Assembly (NCBI GenBank): GCA_965198795.1
Contig: OZ240674.1
Location: forward strand, 1,550,001 to 1,614,000
Source: G965198795 sp965198795
GTDB taxonomy: Bacteria > Pseudomonadota > Alphaproteobacteria > Rhodospirillales > Casp-alpha2
Reading direction: 5' to 3'
DNA length: 64,000 nt
The notes beneath the pieces were generated by a model. That model saw only the letters and a program-made list of their open reading frames with translations, made no database searches and was not told where the DNA came from. Below are positions 7,843 to 16,661 of this stretch, piece by piece; position 1 is the first letter of the stretch; the number at the start of each line of letters is the position of its first letter. A program made the translations under genes and the position numbers.

Positions 7843-9381
7843 TCAGAGCCGCGTTTCCATCTCGATCAGGGCCTGATCAATGACGCCCGCCCAATCGCCC
7901 GGCGCCGCTTGCCGGACCAGGACGGCGCCGCCATACCAGGGAGTGCCGCTGGACTCCATGCCCCATCTCCAATCGGAGCCGAAAGGCAATAGGACGACGA
8001 CGGGTTTGCCCAAGGCCCCGGCGAGGTGGGCGACGGCGGTATCGACCGAAACGACGAGATCAAGCGTCTCGATCAAGGCGGCGGTTTCCGCGAAATCGGT
8101 CAAATTCGCCGAGACGTCCAGAAAGCCGCCGGGCGGGTTCGGGTCTTTCGCCGGCAAATCTTTTTGAAGACTGACGACAGACAGCCCCGCCCTGGCCAGT
8201 CTGGTGATTTGGCCGGAAGGGCAACTGCGCTCCGCGCTCAAGCGCTTTTCGCCAAGGGCTTTCCAGCTCACGCCGACGCGGGGCTTGTCCGTTTCCGGTA
8301 ATCTGGCGCGCCATGCCGTGACGATTTCCGGCAGGGCGGATAGATAAGCCGCGCCATCCAGCGTGGCCGGGTTGACTCCCAAAACCCGCGGCAAGGACAT
8401 GGCCGGGATATGAAGGTCATATTGGGGAAGAGGCCGGCCGAACGCTTGGACCGAAATGGCAGGCTCCAGACAAGCGAGCAAGCGTTCCAGGGAAGGTTGA
8501 ACAACCAATGACACGGTTCCGCCCCTTTTCGCGGCCTGCCGCGCAAAGCGGCAAAACTGGATGGTGTCGCCCAGACCTTGTTCCGCGTGAATGAGCAGAT
8601 GGCGTTCCCCGAGCGCGCCGCCGTCCCAGACCGGCGTTTCCCAATCCCGCCAGAGGCTGACGCGTTCGCGTTCGCGCCACCGCGCTTCATAAGCCAGCCA
8701 CGCGGCCCGCCAATCATCGGCCGTGACGGCGCTCAGCATCATGGCCTGGGCGCGATGAACGGCGCTCGGCGCATGATTCGGGTCAAGGGCCAAAACGCGT
8801 TCAAAGACGGCGAGAGCTTCGAACGCCTTATGCTGGTCGAGCAGACAATTCCCGAGATTATAAAGCACCGTCGCGGGAGGATCGGATATCCTGCGAAAAA
8901 GGGCTTCCGCCTCTTCAAGGCGTTGCAGATCACTTAGAACCAGCCCCAGCCGGTTCAGAAGGTTCATGTCGTCCGGGTATTCGGGAACCAGCGGCTCTAG
9001 AAGCGGAAGCGCTTTTTCCGGTTGATCCAGGCTCGCGTGACAAAAGCCCAGGCGCTTGTTCACGTCGTCGGAGGGAGCGACGGATTTGAGGCGTTCCAGG
9101 ACCGGGAGGGCTTCCAGGAAATCGCCGCTTGTTTCAAGGCAGAGGGCATAGACGTTCAGGTAGCCTGGATCGCCGTCCTTCCGGGCCCGGATCGGCGCCA
9201 GGACGTCTTTCGCCGATGGCGTGTCGCCGGATTGAAACAAGATCATGCCCATAAGGGTGATTATGTCCGGGTTCCCCGGATGCCGCTTAAGACCGGCTTT
9301 CAGGCGGGACAGAGCGTCGGGGGCGCGCCGCGCTTGAAGCATCCGCGCCGCCTCCGCGATCACGGTGTAGGGGTCAGCCAT
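7843..9381 (-). CDS. TPR-glycosyltransferase (GT9-like C-terminal domain)
   Basis: A 512-residue protein, probably cytoplasmic. Residues about 5-235 are tetratricopeptide-like helical repeats, e.g. TVLYNLGNCLLDQHKAFEAL. From about residue 255 it has a GT-B-type domain with HAEQGLGDTIQF (265-276) and the late motif SVDTAVAHLAGALGKP (445-460), then PFGSDWRWG and TPWY, features of ADP-heptosyltransferase/GT9-like proteins. A paralogue with the same layout lies at 40882-42399 beside flagellin and Maf. Last gene of a run of tightly overlapping sugar genes; its start overlaps the upstream GNAT gene by 8 bases. Flagellin or another surface protein is the likely acceptor; this is inferred from position. 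Confidence 0.85.
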   Translation of the reverse strand: MADPYTVIAEAARMLQARRAPDALSRLKAGLKRHPGNPDIITLMGMILFQSGDTPSAKDVLAPIRARKDGDPGYLNVYALCLETSGDFLEALPVLERLKSVAPSDDVNKRLGFCHASLDQPEKALPLLEPLVPEYPDDMNLLNRLGLVLSDLQRLEEAEALFRRISDPPATVLYNLGNCLLDQHKAFEALAVFERVLALDPNHAPSAVHRAQAMMLSAVTADDWRAAWLAYEARWRERERVSLWRDWETPVWDGGALGERHLLIHAEQGLGDTIQFCRFARQAAKRGGTVSLVVQPSLERLLACLEPAISVQAFGRPLPQYDLHIPAMSLPRVLGVNPATLDGAAYLSALPEIVTAWRARLPETDKPRVGVSWKALGEKRLSAERSCPSGQITRLARAGLSVVSLQKDLPAKDPNPPGGFLDVSANLTDFAETAALIETLDLVVSVDTAVAHLAGALGKPVVVLLPFGSDWRWGMESSGTPWYGGAVLVRQAAPGDWAGVIDQALIEMETRL

Positions 9382-9904
9382 TCCGAAACTTCGCGCTCAT
9401 CACTAGATCGACCGGCCGTCCGTCGAGAATGAATTGGCCAGCCTTGCGGCCTTCTTCCGCCATGCCGCATTTTTCCATGATCCGCAACATGCCGGTATTC
9501 TCCGCCATCGTCCCGGCGGTAATTTTCCGAAACCCCTCGGCGAACAGATAATCCATGACCGCTCGCCAGGCCTCGGCGCCCAATCCCGTTCCCCAACTGT
9601 GGCGGTCGCCGATCAGTATCTGGATATCGGCCACGCCGTTCGGTTCGTCGACCGCGGTCGTAATGTTACCGATATGGCGGTTGCGCGCGGTTTTTTCCTC
9701 AATGGCCCACAGGTGGTCCGGACCGTCCCTGAATCCGTCGATGAACGTTCGGCAGCTTTCGAGGCTGTGTCCGCGATGGCGCTGTTCGGAGTACCTCACC
9801 ACTTCCGGATCGTTCAGCCACGACACATAGGCCGCCGTCAGGTGGCGCTGTTGAAAGGGCGAGAGGACGAGGCGTTCGGTTTCCAGCCGGGGCGCGGTCA
9901 ACAT
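9374..9904 (-). CDS. GNAT-family N-acetyltransferase (RimJ/RimL type)
   Basis: A 176-residue acyl-CoA-dependent acetyltransferase. It begins LETERLVLSPF, has the acetyl-CoA loop region GDRHSWGTGLGAEAW (residues about 118-132), and ends with AENTGMLRIMEKCGM, all typical of the RimJ/RimL-like GNAT subfamily used on amino-sugars as well as on proteins. It overlaps both neighbours by a few bases, so it belongs to the sugar operon. A role in N-acetylating an amino-sugar nucleotide, as PseH does in pseudaminate synthesis, is plausible but not shown by the sequence. Confidence 0.82.
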   Translation of the reverse strand: MLTAPRLETERLVLSPFQQRHLTAAYVSWLNDPEVVRYSEQRHRGHSLESCRTFIDGFRDGPDHLWAIEEKTARNRHIGNITTAVDEPNGVADIQILIGDRHSWGTGLGAEAWRAVMDYLFAEGFRKITAGTMAENTGMLRIMEKCGMAEEGRKAGQFILDGRPVDLVMSAKFRNG

Positions 9905-10980
9905 TGCGGCTCGCTCCGCTCCATGATGGCGTGAAGCGCCCGATTGATGCGCTCCGGAGCGCCGAAGGTCAGCACCTGTTCGACGCCGGGTGCAGGCTGT
10001 CGATTGCTCAGCATCACGCCCAGTTCGCGTTCGATATCTTCCGGGCTATGGGCGACCGGGGTTAACCCGAGGCTGACAGTGGACAACCAGGTCCGCTCAA
10101 CCTCGCGGGGCAGTATCGACAACGTCGGGCGGCCCAGCACGGTTGCTTCCGCCAGCAGGATGGTCGAGAGACCGACGACATGGTCTGCGGCCCAAACGGC
10201 TTCCAAGGGCGCGCCGGGAACGCCCATTTGATCGATTTCAGAGCGATAGGCGCCGTACTCGGAAAGCCGCTCCTTGGGATGCGGGCGGAGCGCGACATAG
10301 GGTTTTCCATCCAGGCGCGTCAGCGCGTCCAGCAGTTCTTCCAAAACAATCCTGGTGCGCGCGTCCGCGCCGCCCCTGCCTGATAACCGGTAATCCCGGG
10401 AACGTCTAAAGGAAGCCGGATCAAGGCCGTCGGAAAGCTCGCTCAGGAAGAGCAGAACGGGCTGGTCCGTGCCCGCGCCCGGGAAGAGTTTACGTTTCAG
10501 GGCGCGCCGGCCGGGCGCATGGTCACGCCAACCCCGGACACGATCCAGGGCGGGGTGGCCCACGCAATGAATGCGGGCCGGGTCGAAGCCCAGGTCTTCG
10601 TAGCTCCTCGCGATGGCCTGGTCGGGAACCAGCAGCCAGTCCGGGGCGTGAGCGAGGGAATTATCCGTCCGTCCCCGAAAGCGGCGCACGCTGTTGGCCG
10701 GTCCGTCCACCAGTCCGGCGCTTGGAATACTCCGGGTTCGCGCGGCCTCGATAAGCGAAAAGGCTTGCGTGTCCGGATTTTCCGACGTGCCGACAACGAA
10801 CATATCCACGTCGGGTTGGCTATTTTCGGGGGGAGCAGCCTTAAATCCCAGTTCCCTCGCCCCATTCAGCGCTTGAGGCCCGGCCCATACAATCATCTCA
10901 AGGTCCTGAAGCGCGTCAGGCAGGCCCGCCAGCATATTCGCGGCGCCGGGGTCCTCGACGAAGAAAAGAACGCGGTTCAT
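9898..10980 (-). CDS. Uncharacterised GT-B-like protein of the sugar island
   Basis: A 360-residue protein I cannot place in a named family. It starts MNRVLFFVEDPGAANML. The two-lobed pattern of alternating beta strands and helices, PDWLLVPDQAIARSYEDLGF with IHCVGHPALD near the middle, and GLSTILLAEATVLGRPTL near the C-terminus resemble GT-B enzymes such as NDP-sugar 2-epimerases, PseG/NeuC-type hydrolases and glycerophosphotransferases. No NeuC or PseG gene is otherwise evident although a NeuB-type synthase is present, so an NDP-sugar hydrolase is one possibility and a glycosyltransferase another. It overlaps the GNAT gene by 7 bases and follows the oxidoreductase after 3 bases. Confidence 0.55.
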   Translation of the reverse strand: MNRVLFFVEDPGAANMLAGLPDALQDLEMIVWAGPQALNGARELGFKAAPPENSQPDVDMFVVGTSENPDTQAFSLIEAARTRSIPSAGLVDGPANSVRRFRGRTDNSLAHAPDWLLVPDQAIARSYEDLGFDPARIHCVGHPALDRVRGWRDHAPGRRALKRKLFPGAGTDQPVLLFLSELSDGLDPASFRRSRDYRLSGRGGADARTRIVLEELLDALTRLDGKPYVALRPHPKERLSEYGAYRSEIDQMGVPGAPLEAVWAADHVVGLSTILLAEATVLGRPTLSILPREVERTWLSTVSLGLTPVAHSPEDIERELGVMLSNRQPAPGVEQVLTFGAPERINRALHAIMERSEPQC

Positions 10981-10983
10981 CGC

Positions 10984-12000
10984 TCAGAGCGCGATGCGCG
11001 CGCCATCCGACTCGGCGGACGTGACGGCGGCTTGAAGGATGGCGTCATTCCGGGCCGCGGACGTCCCGCTCGATATGGCTGACTTCTGACCACGGGCGAT
11101 GGCGGCAAGGTTGTCATAAAGCCGGTAAAGCGCTCTTCCGGCGGTTGCGGGAAGCGGGGCTGGTTTGTCTGACGCGATTTCCCGTTCATCCATCAGCCCG
11201 CGGTTGTCTGTCAGAGAGAAATGCCTGGCGCTCAATCCTTCTTGCAGAATGGCGAGGCGGCCCGTCGTGCCCCAGATGTCCAGACCGACTTCCCTGTATA
11301 CGGAAAAATCGAGAGGCTGAAGGGTGGCGATTGCGCCGCCCGCGAGGTCCAGCGCGACCGGGATGTTCGGATCTCCCGGGATCGGCGCATTTTTCAGACG
11401 TTTCAAGGGAGCGAGGGCGCGAACGGCGGTGATCTCGCCGGTCAACATGCGGATAAGATCGATCATATGACCGCCGTTGTTGAACAATCCGTCGCCATAG
11501 AGCCCGGTTAGCGCCTGGACGCCGCCGATCTTCCCGGTGAGGTCGCCACCCGCCAACGCCTGCATGGTTTCATCACCCCGGCGCCAGTAATTCACCAGGA
11601 CTTCGACGCCCCGCCGGGCGCAGGTTTCCAGAAACCGGGCGCCGTCGGCGCCGCCGGGCGCATCCAGGGGCTTCTCGATCAAGACGGCTTTCAGGCCGGG
11701 GAGAGCTTCGAGCATATCCGCGCGCCGGCCGGGCGGAGCCGTAATAATCGCGACTTCCGGCAGGACGGCTGAGGCCACGGCGGAGAGGTCATCGCTCACA
11801 TGGGGCACCCGCCAATCCCTGGCGGCGCGCACTCGGGGACCCTCCGCGAGTTCGACGACTCCCCGCCAGTCGAAGGCTGGATGATCACGCAGCACCTGGG
11901 CGTGGGTCGCGTATTCGAAATGCTCGGCCATTTTTTCATCCATGGCGAGGCCATGCGCGATCTGGCCGAAGCCGATCACAATGGTCCGAAGGCCGGTCAT
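10984..12000 (-). CDS. Gfo/Idh/MocA-family sugar oxidoreductase (first copy)
   Basis: NAD(P)-dependent dehydrogenase of about 338 residues, probably acting on a nucleotide sugar. The N-terminal Rossmann strand-turn is TIVIGFGQIAHG and the catalytic-site motif is LIEKPLDAP, with the EKP triad typical of the family at about residues 107-109. The ATG at 12000 is chosen because it overlaps the upstream stop as ATGA. An in-frame start seven codons upstream exists but lies inside the previous gene. A second family member is at 20439-21446; each is near a cytidylyltransferase and a DegT aminotransferase. Confidence 0.86.
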   Translation of the reverse strand: MTGLRTIVIGFGQIAHGLAMDEKMAEHFEYATHAQVLRDHPAFDWRGVVELAEGPRVRAARDWRVPHVSDDLSAVASAVLPEVAIITAPPGRRADMLEALPGLKAVLIEKPLDAPGGADGARFLETCARRGVEVLVNYWRRGDETMQALAGGDLTGKIGGVQALTGLYGDGLFNNGGHMIDLIRMLTGEITAVRALAPLKRLKNAPIPGDPNIPVALDLAGGAIATLQPLDFSVYREVGLDIWGTTGRLAILQEGLSARHFSLTDNRGLMDEREIASDKPAPLPATAGRALYRLYDNLAAIARGQKSAISSGTSAARNDAILQAAVTSAESDGARIAL

Positions 12001-12737
12001 CGGATGGGTTTCTCTTCGCAATGGGCGTTGAGAGCCGCCAAATCGGGGCTTTCGTCCAGCAGCGCGAGGATAGGCCCGACGCCAAAAACAGGGCCTAAAT
12101 CCGGTTCCAGCCGCTCATAAACGGAACGGATCAATTCCAGGTCTTCCGGATAATCCATTTGCAGACGGATATCAGGGGCCCTCTGGTCGGCGGGCGCGGT
12201 CATGTGATGAATGCGGTAACGATCAGGGTTCTCGTAGAAATAAAGCGAGACATGCTCGCGGACAGCCGGATCGGTGATCGTTCGCGAGACCTCGGCCAGG
12301 GTCTCATAACCGAACACTTGCGCGTCGACGCCCTGGGGCCAGGAGAGTTTGCGGACGTTGCAGACAACATCCACGCCGCCTTTCTGAAATCGCGCGACGG
12401 CTTGATCGACGACGGCGGGATCAAGGAGCGGCGTATCGCCGCATATCTCGACGACGACCTCGCTCCCCGCAGCGCGGTGCGCCTGGACCACACGGTCCAG
12501 AACATCGTGTTCGGAACCCCGGTGGCAAGGCGTTCCGCTCCGCGCCGCCCATTCGGCGATGGCGTCATCGGCGGCGTTGGTTGTGGTCGCCACGATGACG
12601 CCGTCAACTCGGGTACAGGCGTGAAGCCGGTCAACGAGGCGTTCCAGGGCGGGTTTCCCGCAGATATCCATCAACACCTTGCCCGGCAGGCGGGATGCGG
12701 ACATGCGCGCTTCGATGCTGGCGACGACGTTCGGCAT
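11997..12737 (-). CDS. Cytidylyltransferase-family protein (SpsF/NeuA-like, first copy)
   Basis: A 246-residue nucleotidyltransferase-fold protein. The nucleotide-binding start VVASIEARMSASRLPGKVL contains the family signature R-x(5)-RLPGK. Later come HRGSEHDVLDRVV and EICGDTPLLDP, corresponding to the metal and sugar-binding loops, and DYPEDLELIRSVYE at the C-terminus. Such proteins activate sialic-acid-like sugars as CMP-sugars or act as nucleotidyltransferases in spore-coat and flagellar glycan synthesis. Overlaps the downstream oxidoreductase by 4 bases. Confidence 0.82.
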   Translation of the reverse strand: MPNVVASIEARMSASRLPGKVLMDICGKPALERLVDRLHACTRVDGVIVATTTNAADDAIAEWAARSGTPCHRGSEHDVLDRVVQAHRAAGSEVVVEICGDTPLLDPAVVDQAVARFQKGGVDVVCNVRKLSWPQGVDAQVFGYETLAEVSRTITDPAVREHVSLYFYENPDRYRIHHMTAPADQRAPDIRLQMDYPEDLELIRSVYERLEPDLGPVFGVGPILALLDESPDLAALNAHCEEKPIR

Positions 12738-12747
12738 CGGGTTGATC

Positions 12748-14028
12748 CTACTCCGCAGCCGCCCGGCCGCTTAAGTCCGCCCGATGCTTGTGTACTTTGC
12801 GGATGGCTTTTAAGAGTAACTCGACATCATCTTCCGCGAGGTCATGGGCGCAGGGTTCAAACAACAGCGCCTCGTGTTCGTGCAGCCGTTCGGTGACGGG
12901 ACACAGGCCGTCCTGATAGGTGCGGTCCGTCAGCGTGAAGGGCCAGCCGTCCCGGCCGATCGCCTTGCGTTCACGGAAAACAGGCAGCCGGTAAAGAGGC
13001 GCCAAATAGGCTTGAGCATGAGGGAACCCCTCAGCCGCGAGGGCCTTTGAGAAGGCGTCGCGAGAGAGACCGGTTATTTTCTCGTCATATCGCAACAGCC
13101 AGACGTAATAGTTGTGTCTGCATCCAGCACGGACGACCGGCGCCGTCAGTCCATCCAGTTCGCGAACGCCTTCGGAAAGCGCCCGGGCGATGGTCTCGCG
13201 CTTTGTCACATGGGTTTCGATGTCACCCAGCTGCGCCAGCCCGACAGCGGCCTGCAACTCGGTGAGACGAAGGTTCAAACCGATCAGATTGGTAATGTCG
13301 CCGTCCGCCGCCAAGTTGGTGCAATTCTCGCCGTGATTTCGGATCAACGCCAGGCGCGTCGCCAAACCGTCATCGTTGGTGACGCACATGCCGCCCTCGC
13401 CCGTGTGGATGTGCTTATGGAAATTCAGGCTGGCGACGCCGATGTGCCCGACCGTTCCGGTTGCCTGGCCGTTCTCGTGGGCAAGCGGGGCTTGGGCGTT
13501 GTCTTCGATCAGGTAAAGACCGTGTTCGTCGGCCAGCGCGCGGAGTTCCGCCAGCCGCGCCGGGTGACCGAACAAATTGACGGCGAGGACCGCCTTGGTT
13601 TTGCCCGTGATCAACTCCGCCACCTTGGCCGGGTCCAAGCCAAAGGTCTCGTCTTCGATGTCGGCGAAAACAGGAATAGCGCCATAATAGAGAGGGACCA
13701 TGGCCGTCGCCGTCATGGTCCAAGGCGGCAGAATCACCTCGTCGCCGGGGGACAGCTTGATCGCCCCCATGGCCGCCAGCAGACCCGACGTGTTCGAGTT
13801 CATTGAAATCGCGTGCTTGACGCCGAACTTGGCCGCCCAGGCCGCCTCGAACTCCCGCACCTTCGGCCCGCCCATGAATTCAGGGCCGGGTGATCCATAA
13901 AACCCGGAGAGACAGCCGCTCGCCACAACATCGGCCACGGCGCGCCGTTCCGCCTCGCCCATGGACGGGTATGGCGCGAACTCGCCTGATATAACAGGTT
14001 TTCCGCCAAGACACGCCAAGTCGCTCAC
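12748..14028 (-). CDS. DegT/DnrJ/EryC1/StrS sugar aminotransferase (first copy)
   Basis: PLP-dependent aminotransferase of 426 residues that places an amino group on a keto-sugar nucleotide. The PLP-anchoring Lys205 sits in SLNFHKHIHTGEGGM. LIEDNAQAP (about 173-181) is the aspartate loop that contacts the pyridine nitrogen. SMNSNTSGL corresponds to the phosphate-binding segment. Translation starts at GTG 14028, overlapping the upstream stop as GTGA, so it is translationally coupled. It begins MSDLACLGGKPV, as in many members of this subfamily. A second, divergent aminotransferase is at 19282-20442. Confidence 0.9.
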   Translation of the reverse strand: MSDLACLGGKPVISGEFAPYPSMGEAERRAVADVVASGCLSGFYGSPGPEFMGGPKVREFEAAWAAKFGVKHAISMNSNTSGLLAAMGAIKLSPGDEVILPPWTMTATAMVPLYYGAIPVFADIEDETFGLDPAKVAELITGKTKAVLAVNLFGHPARLAELRALADEHGLYLIEDNAQAPLAHENGQATGTVGHIGVASLNFHKHIHTGEGGMCVTNDDGLATRLALIRNHGENCTNLAADGDITNLIGLNLRLTELQAAVGLAQLGDIETHVTKRETIARALSEGVRELDGLTAPVVRAGCRHNYYVWLLRYDEKITGLSRDAFSKALAAEGFPHAQAYLAPLYRLPVFRERKAIGRDGWPFTLTDRTYQDGLCPVTERLHEHEALLFEPCAHDLAEDDVELLLKAIRKVHKHRADLSGRAAAE

Positions 14029-14753
14029 GACACCTGTTCCTTGTCCTTGATCTTTTGTTCATCCCACGCGCGGGCCAGGCGCGTGACGATATCCAAAGGC
14101 GCTGTCCGATCCTTGAGCCGGTCCGAGATCCAGGTCGCGCGTTCGAAATCTTCCCGAGTATCCACCGCCAGGCGGCGGCCCGTAAACAGGCGTTCATCGT
14201 ACCCCGTATCATGGGCTGTGACATTCACAATACGGAACACGCCGGGATGTCCGTAGCAATAGCGGGTCACGTGCTCCCGGTCCGCAGGGTTTTGGGCCGC
14301 CTGGGCCACCTTCGCCAGCGTTTCCGACGGGATGACCTCGACACTGACGCCGGCCGGGAAACCACGGGGAAATACATTCGTCGTCAGGTCGCCCTTCTCG
14401 GCGTCATGACGTTCCAGAGCGCCCCGAATCACATCCGGCGCGATGAAGGGACTGTCGCCTGAAACGCGAACCAGGGCGTCCAGACCTTGAGCCTTGGCGC
14501 ACGCCAGGGCGCGCCCGAGAACGTCATCCGCCGGGCCTCGGAACACCGGTAAACCCAGTCCCTTGGCGTGCGCCTCAATGGGATCGTCCAATGATCGCGA
14601 TGAAGTCGCCACAATAACGGGAAGCCTGGGTCCAACCATCTCGCAGCGCTCAATGGTCCACGTCAGCATGGGAACGCCCGCCAATGACATCAGGGTTTTT
14701 CCCGGTAAGCGGCTTGAGTCCATCCGGGCGAAGATAACAATCGCCGTTGTCAT
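14025..14753 (-). CDS. Cytidylyltransferase-family protein (second copy)
   Basis: A 242-residue SpsF/NeuA-like nucleotidyltransferase. The signature IVIFARMDSSRLPGKTL is at the N-terminus, followed by FRGPADDVLGRALACA and VSGDSPFIAPD, then VDTREDFERA near the end. The ATG at 14753 is favoured over an in-frame start 13 codons upstream because it overlaps the previous stop as ATGA. It is only distantly similar to the copies at 11997 and 21460, so the three are more likely to serve different steps or substrates than to be recent duplicates. Confidence 0.8.
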   Translation of the reverse strand: MTTAIVIFARMDSSRLPGKTLMSLAGVPMLTWTIERCEMVGPRLPVIVATSSRSLDDPIEAHAKGLGLPVFRGPADDVLGRALACAKAQGLDALVRVSGDSPFIAPDVIRGALERHDAEKGDLTTNVFPRGFPAGVSVEVIPSETLAKVAQAAQNPADREHVTRYCYGHPGVFRIVNVTAHDTGYDERLFTGRRLAVDTREDFERATWISDRLKDRTAPLDIVTRLARAWDEQKIKDKEQVS

Positions 14754-15514
14754 GCCGCATCCCCTTCCGGCGTCATCTCCGGATTGGTCCAATGCAACGT
14801 GATTTGGCCAGACTCCTTGCTAAATCCAGCTTGTTCGTAGAGCCGCAAAGACGCCAGATTGTCGGCCTGGGTGCCGACCCGCATCTCATCTATTTCGCTT
14901 CCGAAAACCCGGAAGGCGGCGTCGATCAGTTGAGCGGCGACGCCTTTGCGCCGGTGTTTCGGCGCCGTCGCGATCAGGTCGATGGCCGCTGTCCGGTCAC
15001 GCAGCACACACAAGTTGAAGCCGGCAATCTCGCCGTCGATAGAGGCGATAAGCGGAGCCGCCGCCCGGCCGTTGATGTCATTGGCGATCCAGGCGGCGCG
15101 AACTTGATCCGCGAAACCATCGGGCACTTCCGGGTCGCGGTGCAAACGATCAAGGATGAAGGAGGCTTTGGCGACGGAAACGCATGCGCCGATATCTTCC
15201 GCCCCGGCCATTCGGATGTCGAGCGTCGTCGCGTTTGCCGGGCGGGCGGGTTGAGAGAGAGTGACCAGGGTTTCGATCCGGCGGAACCCGGCGTTCTCCA
15301 GGACGTCCGCCGTTTCCTGGTCGGCTTCGTTGACGCGGCACGAGACCAGCCAAACATCTTCTCGGCGCCACTCGTCAATCAGTCCGGCGGCTTCCGGCCG
15401 GCCAGGCGTGCCGGACACCCGCAGTTTCCCGACTGGGACGCCCGCCATGTCCGTCTCGAACGCCTGTTCGCTCCAGGACAGGGACGGCGGCTTTTCCGCC
15501 TTATGGACCATCAT
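14750..15514 (-). CDS. GNAT-family acetyltransferase with an N-terminal extension
   Basis: A 254-residue protein. The C-terminal GNAT domain (from about residue 95) holds AAIDLIATAPKHRRKGVAAQ, the acetyl-CoA pyrophosphate-binding motif, then VGTQADNLASLRLYEQAGF. The N-terminal 90 residues are also alpha/beta and recall the two-part layout of WecD, the amino-sugar acetyltransferase of enterobacterial common antigen synthesis. Starts at ATG 15514 or the adjacent ATG 15511. Operon position between an amidotransferase and a cytidylyltransferase suggests an amino-sugar substrate. Confidence 0.8.
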   Translation of the reverse strand: MMVHKAEKPPSLSWSEQAFETDMAGVPVGKLRVSGTPGRPEAAGLIDEWRREDVWLVSCRVNEADQETADVLENAGFRRIETLVTLSQPARPANATTLDIRMAGAEDIGACVSVAKASFILDRLHRDPEVPDGFADQVRAAWIANDINGRAAAPLIASIDGEIAGFNLCVLRDRTAAIDLIATAPKHRRKGVAAQLIDAAFRVFGSEIDEMRVGTQADNLASLRLYEQAGFSKESGQITLHWTNPEMTPEGDAA

Positions 15515-15526
15515 ATCAGACGCGCT

Positions 15527-16636
15527 CTATTCGACAGGGTGGCGCAGCGCCCACTGGTTGCCGCGGTTCTCCCAAATTTTCGGGTCGCGATGCTTGTCGA
15601 TCACGTCTGTGAACTCCGCATCCGTCATGGCGAGATAATCGAGATGTTCGGCGTGATAGGCGTTAGGGAACTCATCATCATATTTGCGTGCGAGTTCCAA
15701 CCCCTCTTCCCGGGTCATCTGACCGTTCTGAATCATCCGGCAGGCGTCGCGGACAGCCCGGCCAAAGCCGAATTTGACGAACTGCATGTGGTAATAGAGA
15801 TTGTCGATCTTGTCGTCCAGGCTGTCGAAGTCCGTGAAGGTGCCGTCCGTCCGGCCATTAGCGGCCAGGCGGAAATCGATCTTGTCCTTGATGTAATCGT
15901 AATTCTCCTTCATGGACCAGCGGAAAAAATAGGCGAAATAAAGCGCCTTGACGCCGACCGCCTCAACCGCGTCCAGGTCTGGATAAAGATAGGGCGCGAG
16001 ATGACGATCCTCGATCTCGTCATCCATCCAGTTATAGGGATCGTCGCCGATCTGGTGTTCCAGCACTTCCGTGAAGTCACGAATCTTTCGGTGTTCCTCG
16101 GACAGAACACGTCCGCCGTATTCGCTCTCGCCATGTTCGGCGTAAAACAGCAGCGGGATTTTGTAACGAACCGCCATCTGCACGGGGACCGAGTTGACGC
16201 CCGCGTTCCAATGAATCTTCGGATCCCCCCGTTCGATGAAGAAGCGGCGCGACAGTCGGCGCGAGACCGCTTGGTTGGGCCGGACCATCACGTGGTCGAA
16301 ACCCAGCTTGATCATCTCCTCACGGTTATGTTGGGCCGTGTCGTCGGGGATTAACGGCGCCATGGTGACCAGCAGCGGATTCAATCCGAATTCGAACTTC
16401 AGCTTGTGTGCGATGGCGCTGGAGTCCTTGCCGCCCGACCAGGGCACGACGCAGTCGTAGGGACCGTCCTTGGGGCGGAAGCGCCCGACATAGTCCAGAA
16501 ACTCCTCACGCCGCGCGTCCCAGTCGATTTCGTTCTTCGCCCGCGCCGTATGGCAGGCGTTACAAACGCCGTTCTCGTCGAACACGATGCGCGGCCTAGT
16601 GTCCGGCATCAGGCATTTTCCGCAGTATGTCACCAT
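15527..16636 (-). CDS. N-acetyl sugar amidotransferase (WbpG/PseA-like)
   Basis: PP-loop ATPase that, with a HisH-type glutaminase and a HisF-type partner, converts an N-acetyl group on a sugar to an acetamidino group. The 369-residue protein has two CxxC pairs (C5/C8 and C25/C28) likely binding zinc, then the PP-loop VPWSGGKDSSAIAHK (SGGKDS at 67-72). It also has FYAEHGESEYGG and the long aromatic C-terminal part typical of WbpG. The HisF- and HisH-like genes follow immediately upstream on the same strand, which fixes the role. Known products include acetamidino forms of pseudaminic and legionaminic acids and of diaminouronic acids. Confidence 0.92.
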   Translation of the reverse strand: MVTYCGKCLMPDTRPRIVFDENGVCNACHTARAKNEIDWDARREEFLDYVGRFRPKDGPYDCVVPWSGGKDSSAIAHKLKFEFGLNPLLVTMAPLIPDDTAQHNREEMIKLGFDHVMVRPNQAVSRRLSRRFFIERGDPKIHWNAGVNSVPVQMAVRYKIPLLFYAEHGESEYGGRVLSEEHRKIRDFTEVLEHQIGDDPYNWMDDEIEDRHLAPYLYPDLDAVEAVGVKALYFAYFFRWSMKENYDYIKDKIDFRLAANGRTDGTFTDFDSLDDKIDNLYYHMQFVKFGFGRAVRDACRMIQNGQMTREEGLELARKYDDEFPNAYHAEHLDYLAMTDAEFTDVIDKHRDPKIWENRGNQWALRHPVE

Positions 16637-16661
16637 GGAAACGATCCACTTAAGTCAGGAC

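Noticed and set aside
14747..16354. 535-codon open frame on the plus strand opposite the GNAT and WbpG-like genes
   Set aside because: The minus-strand genes carry intact catalytic motifs and coupled starts; the plus frame shows none.
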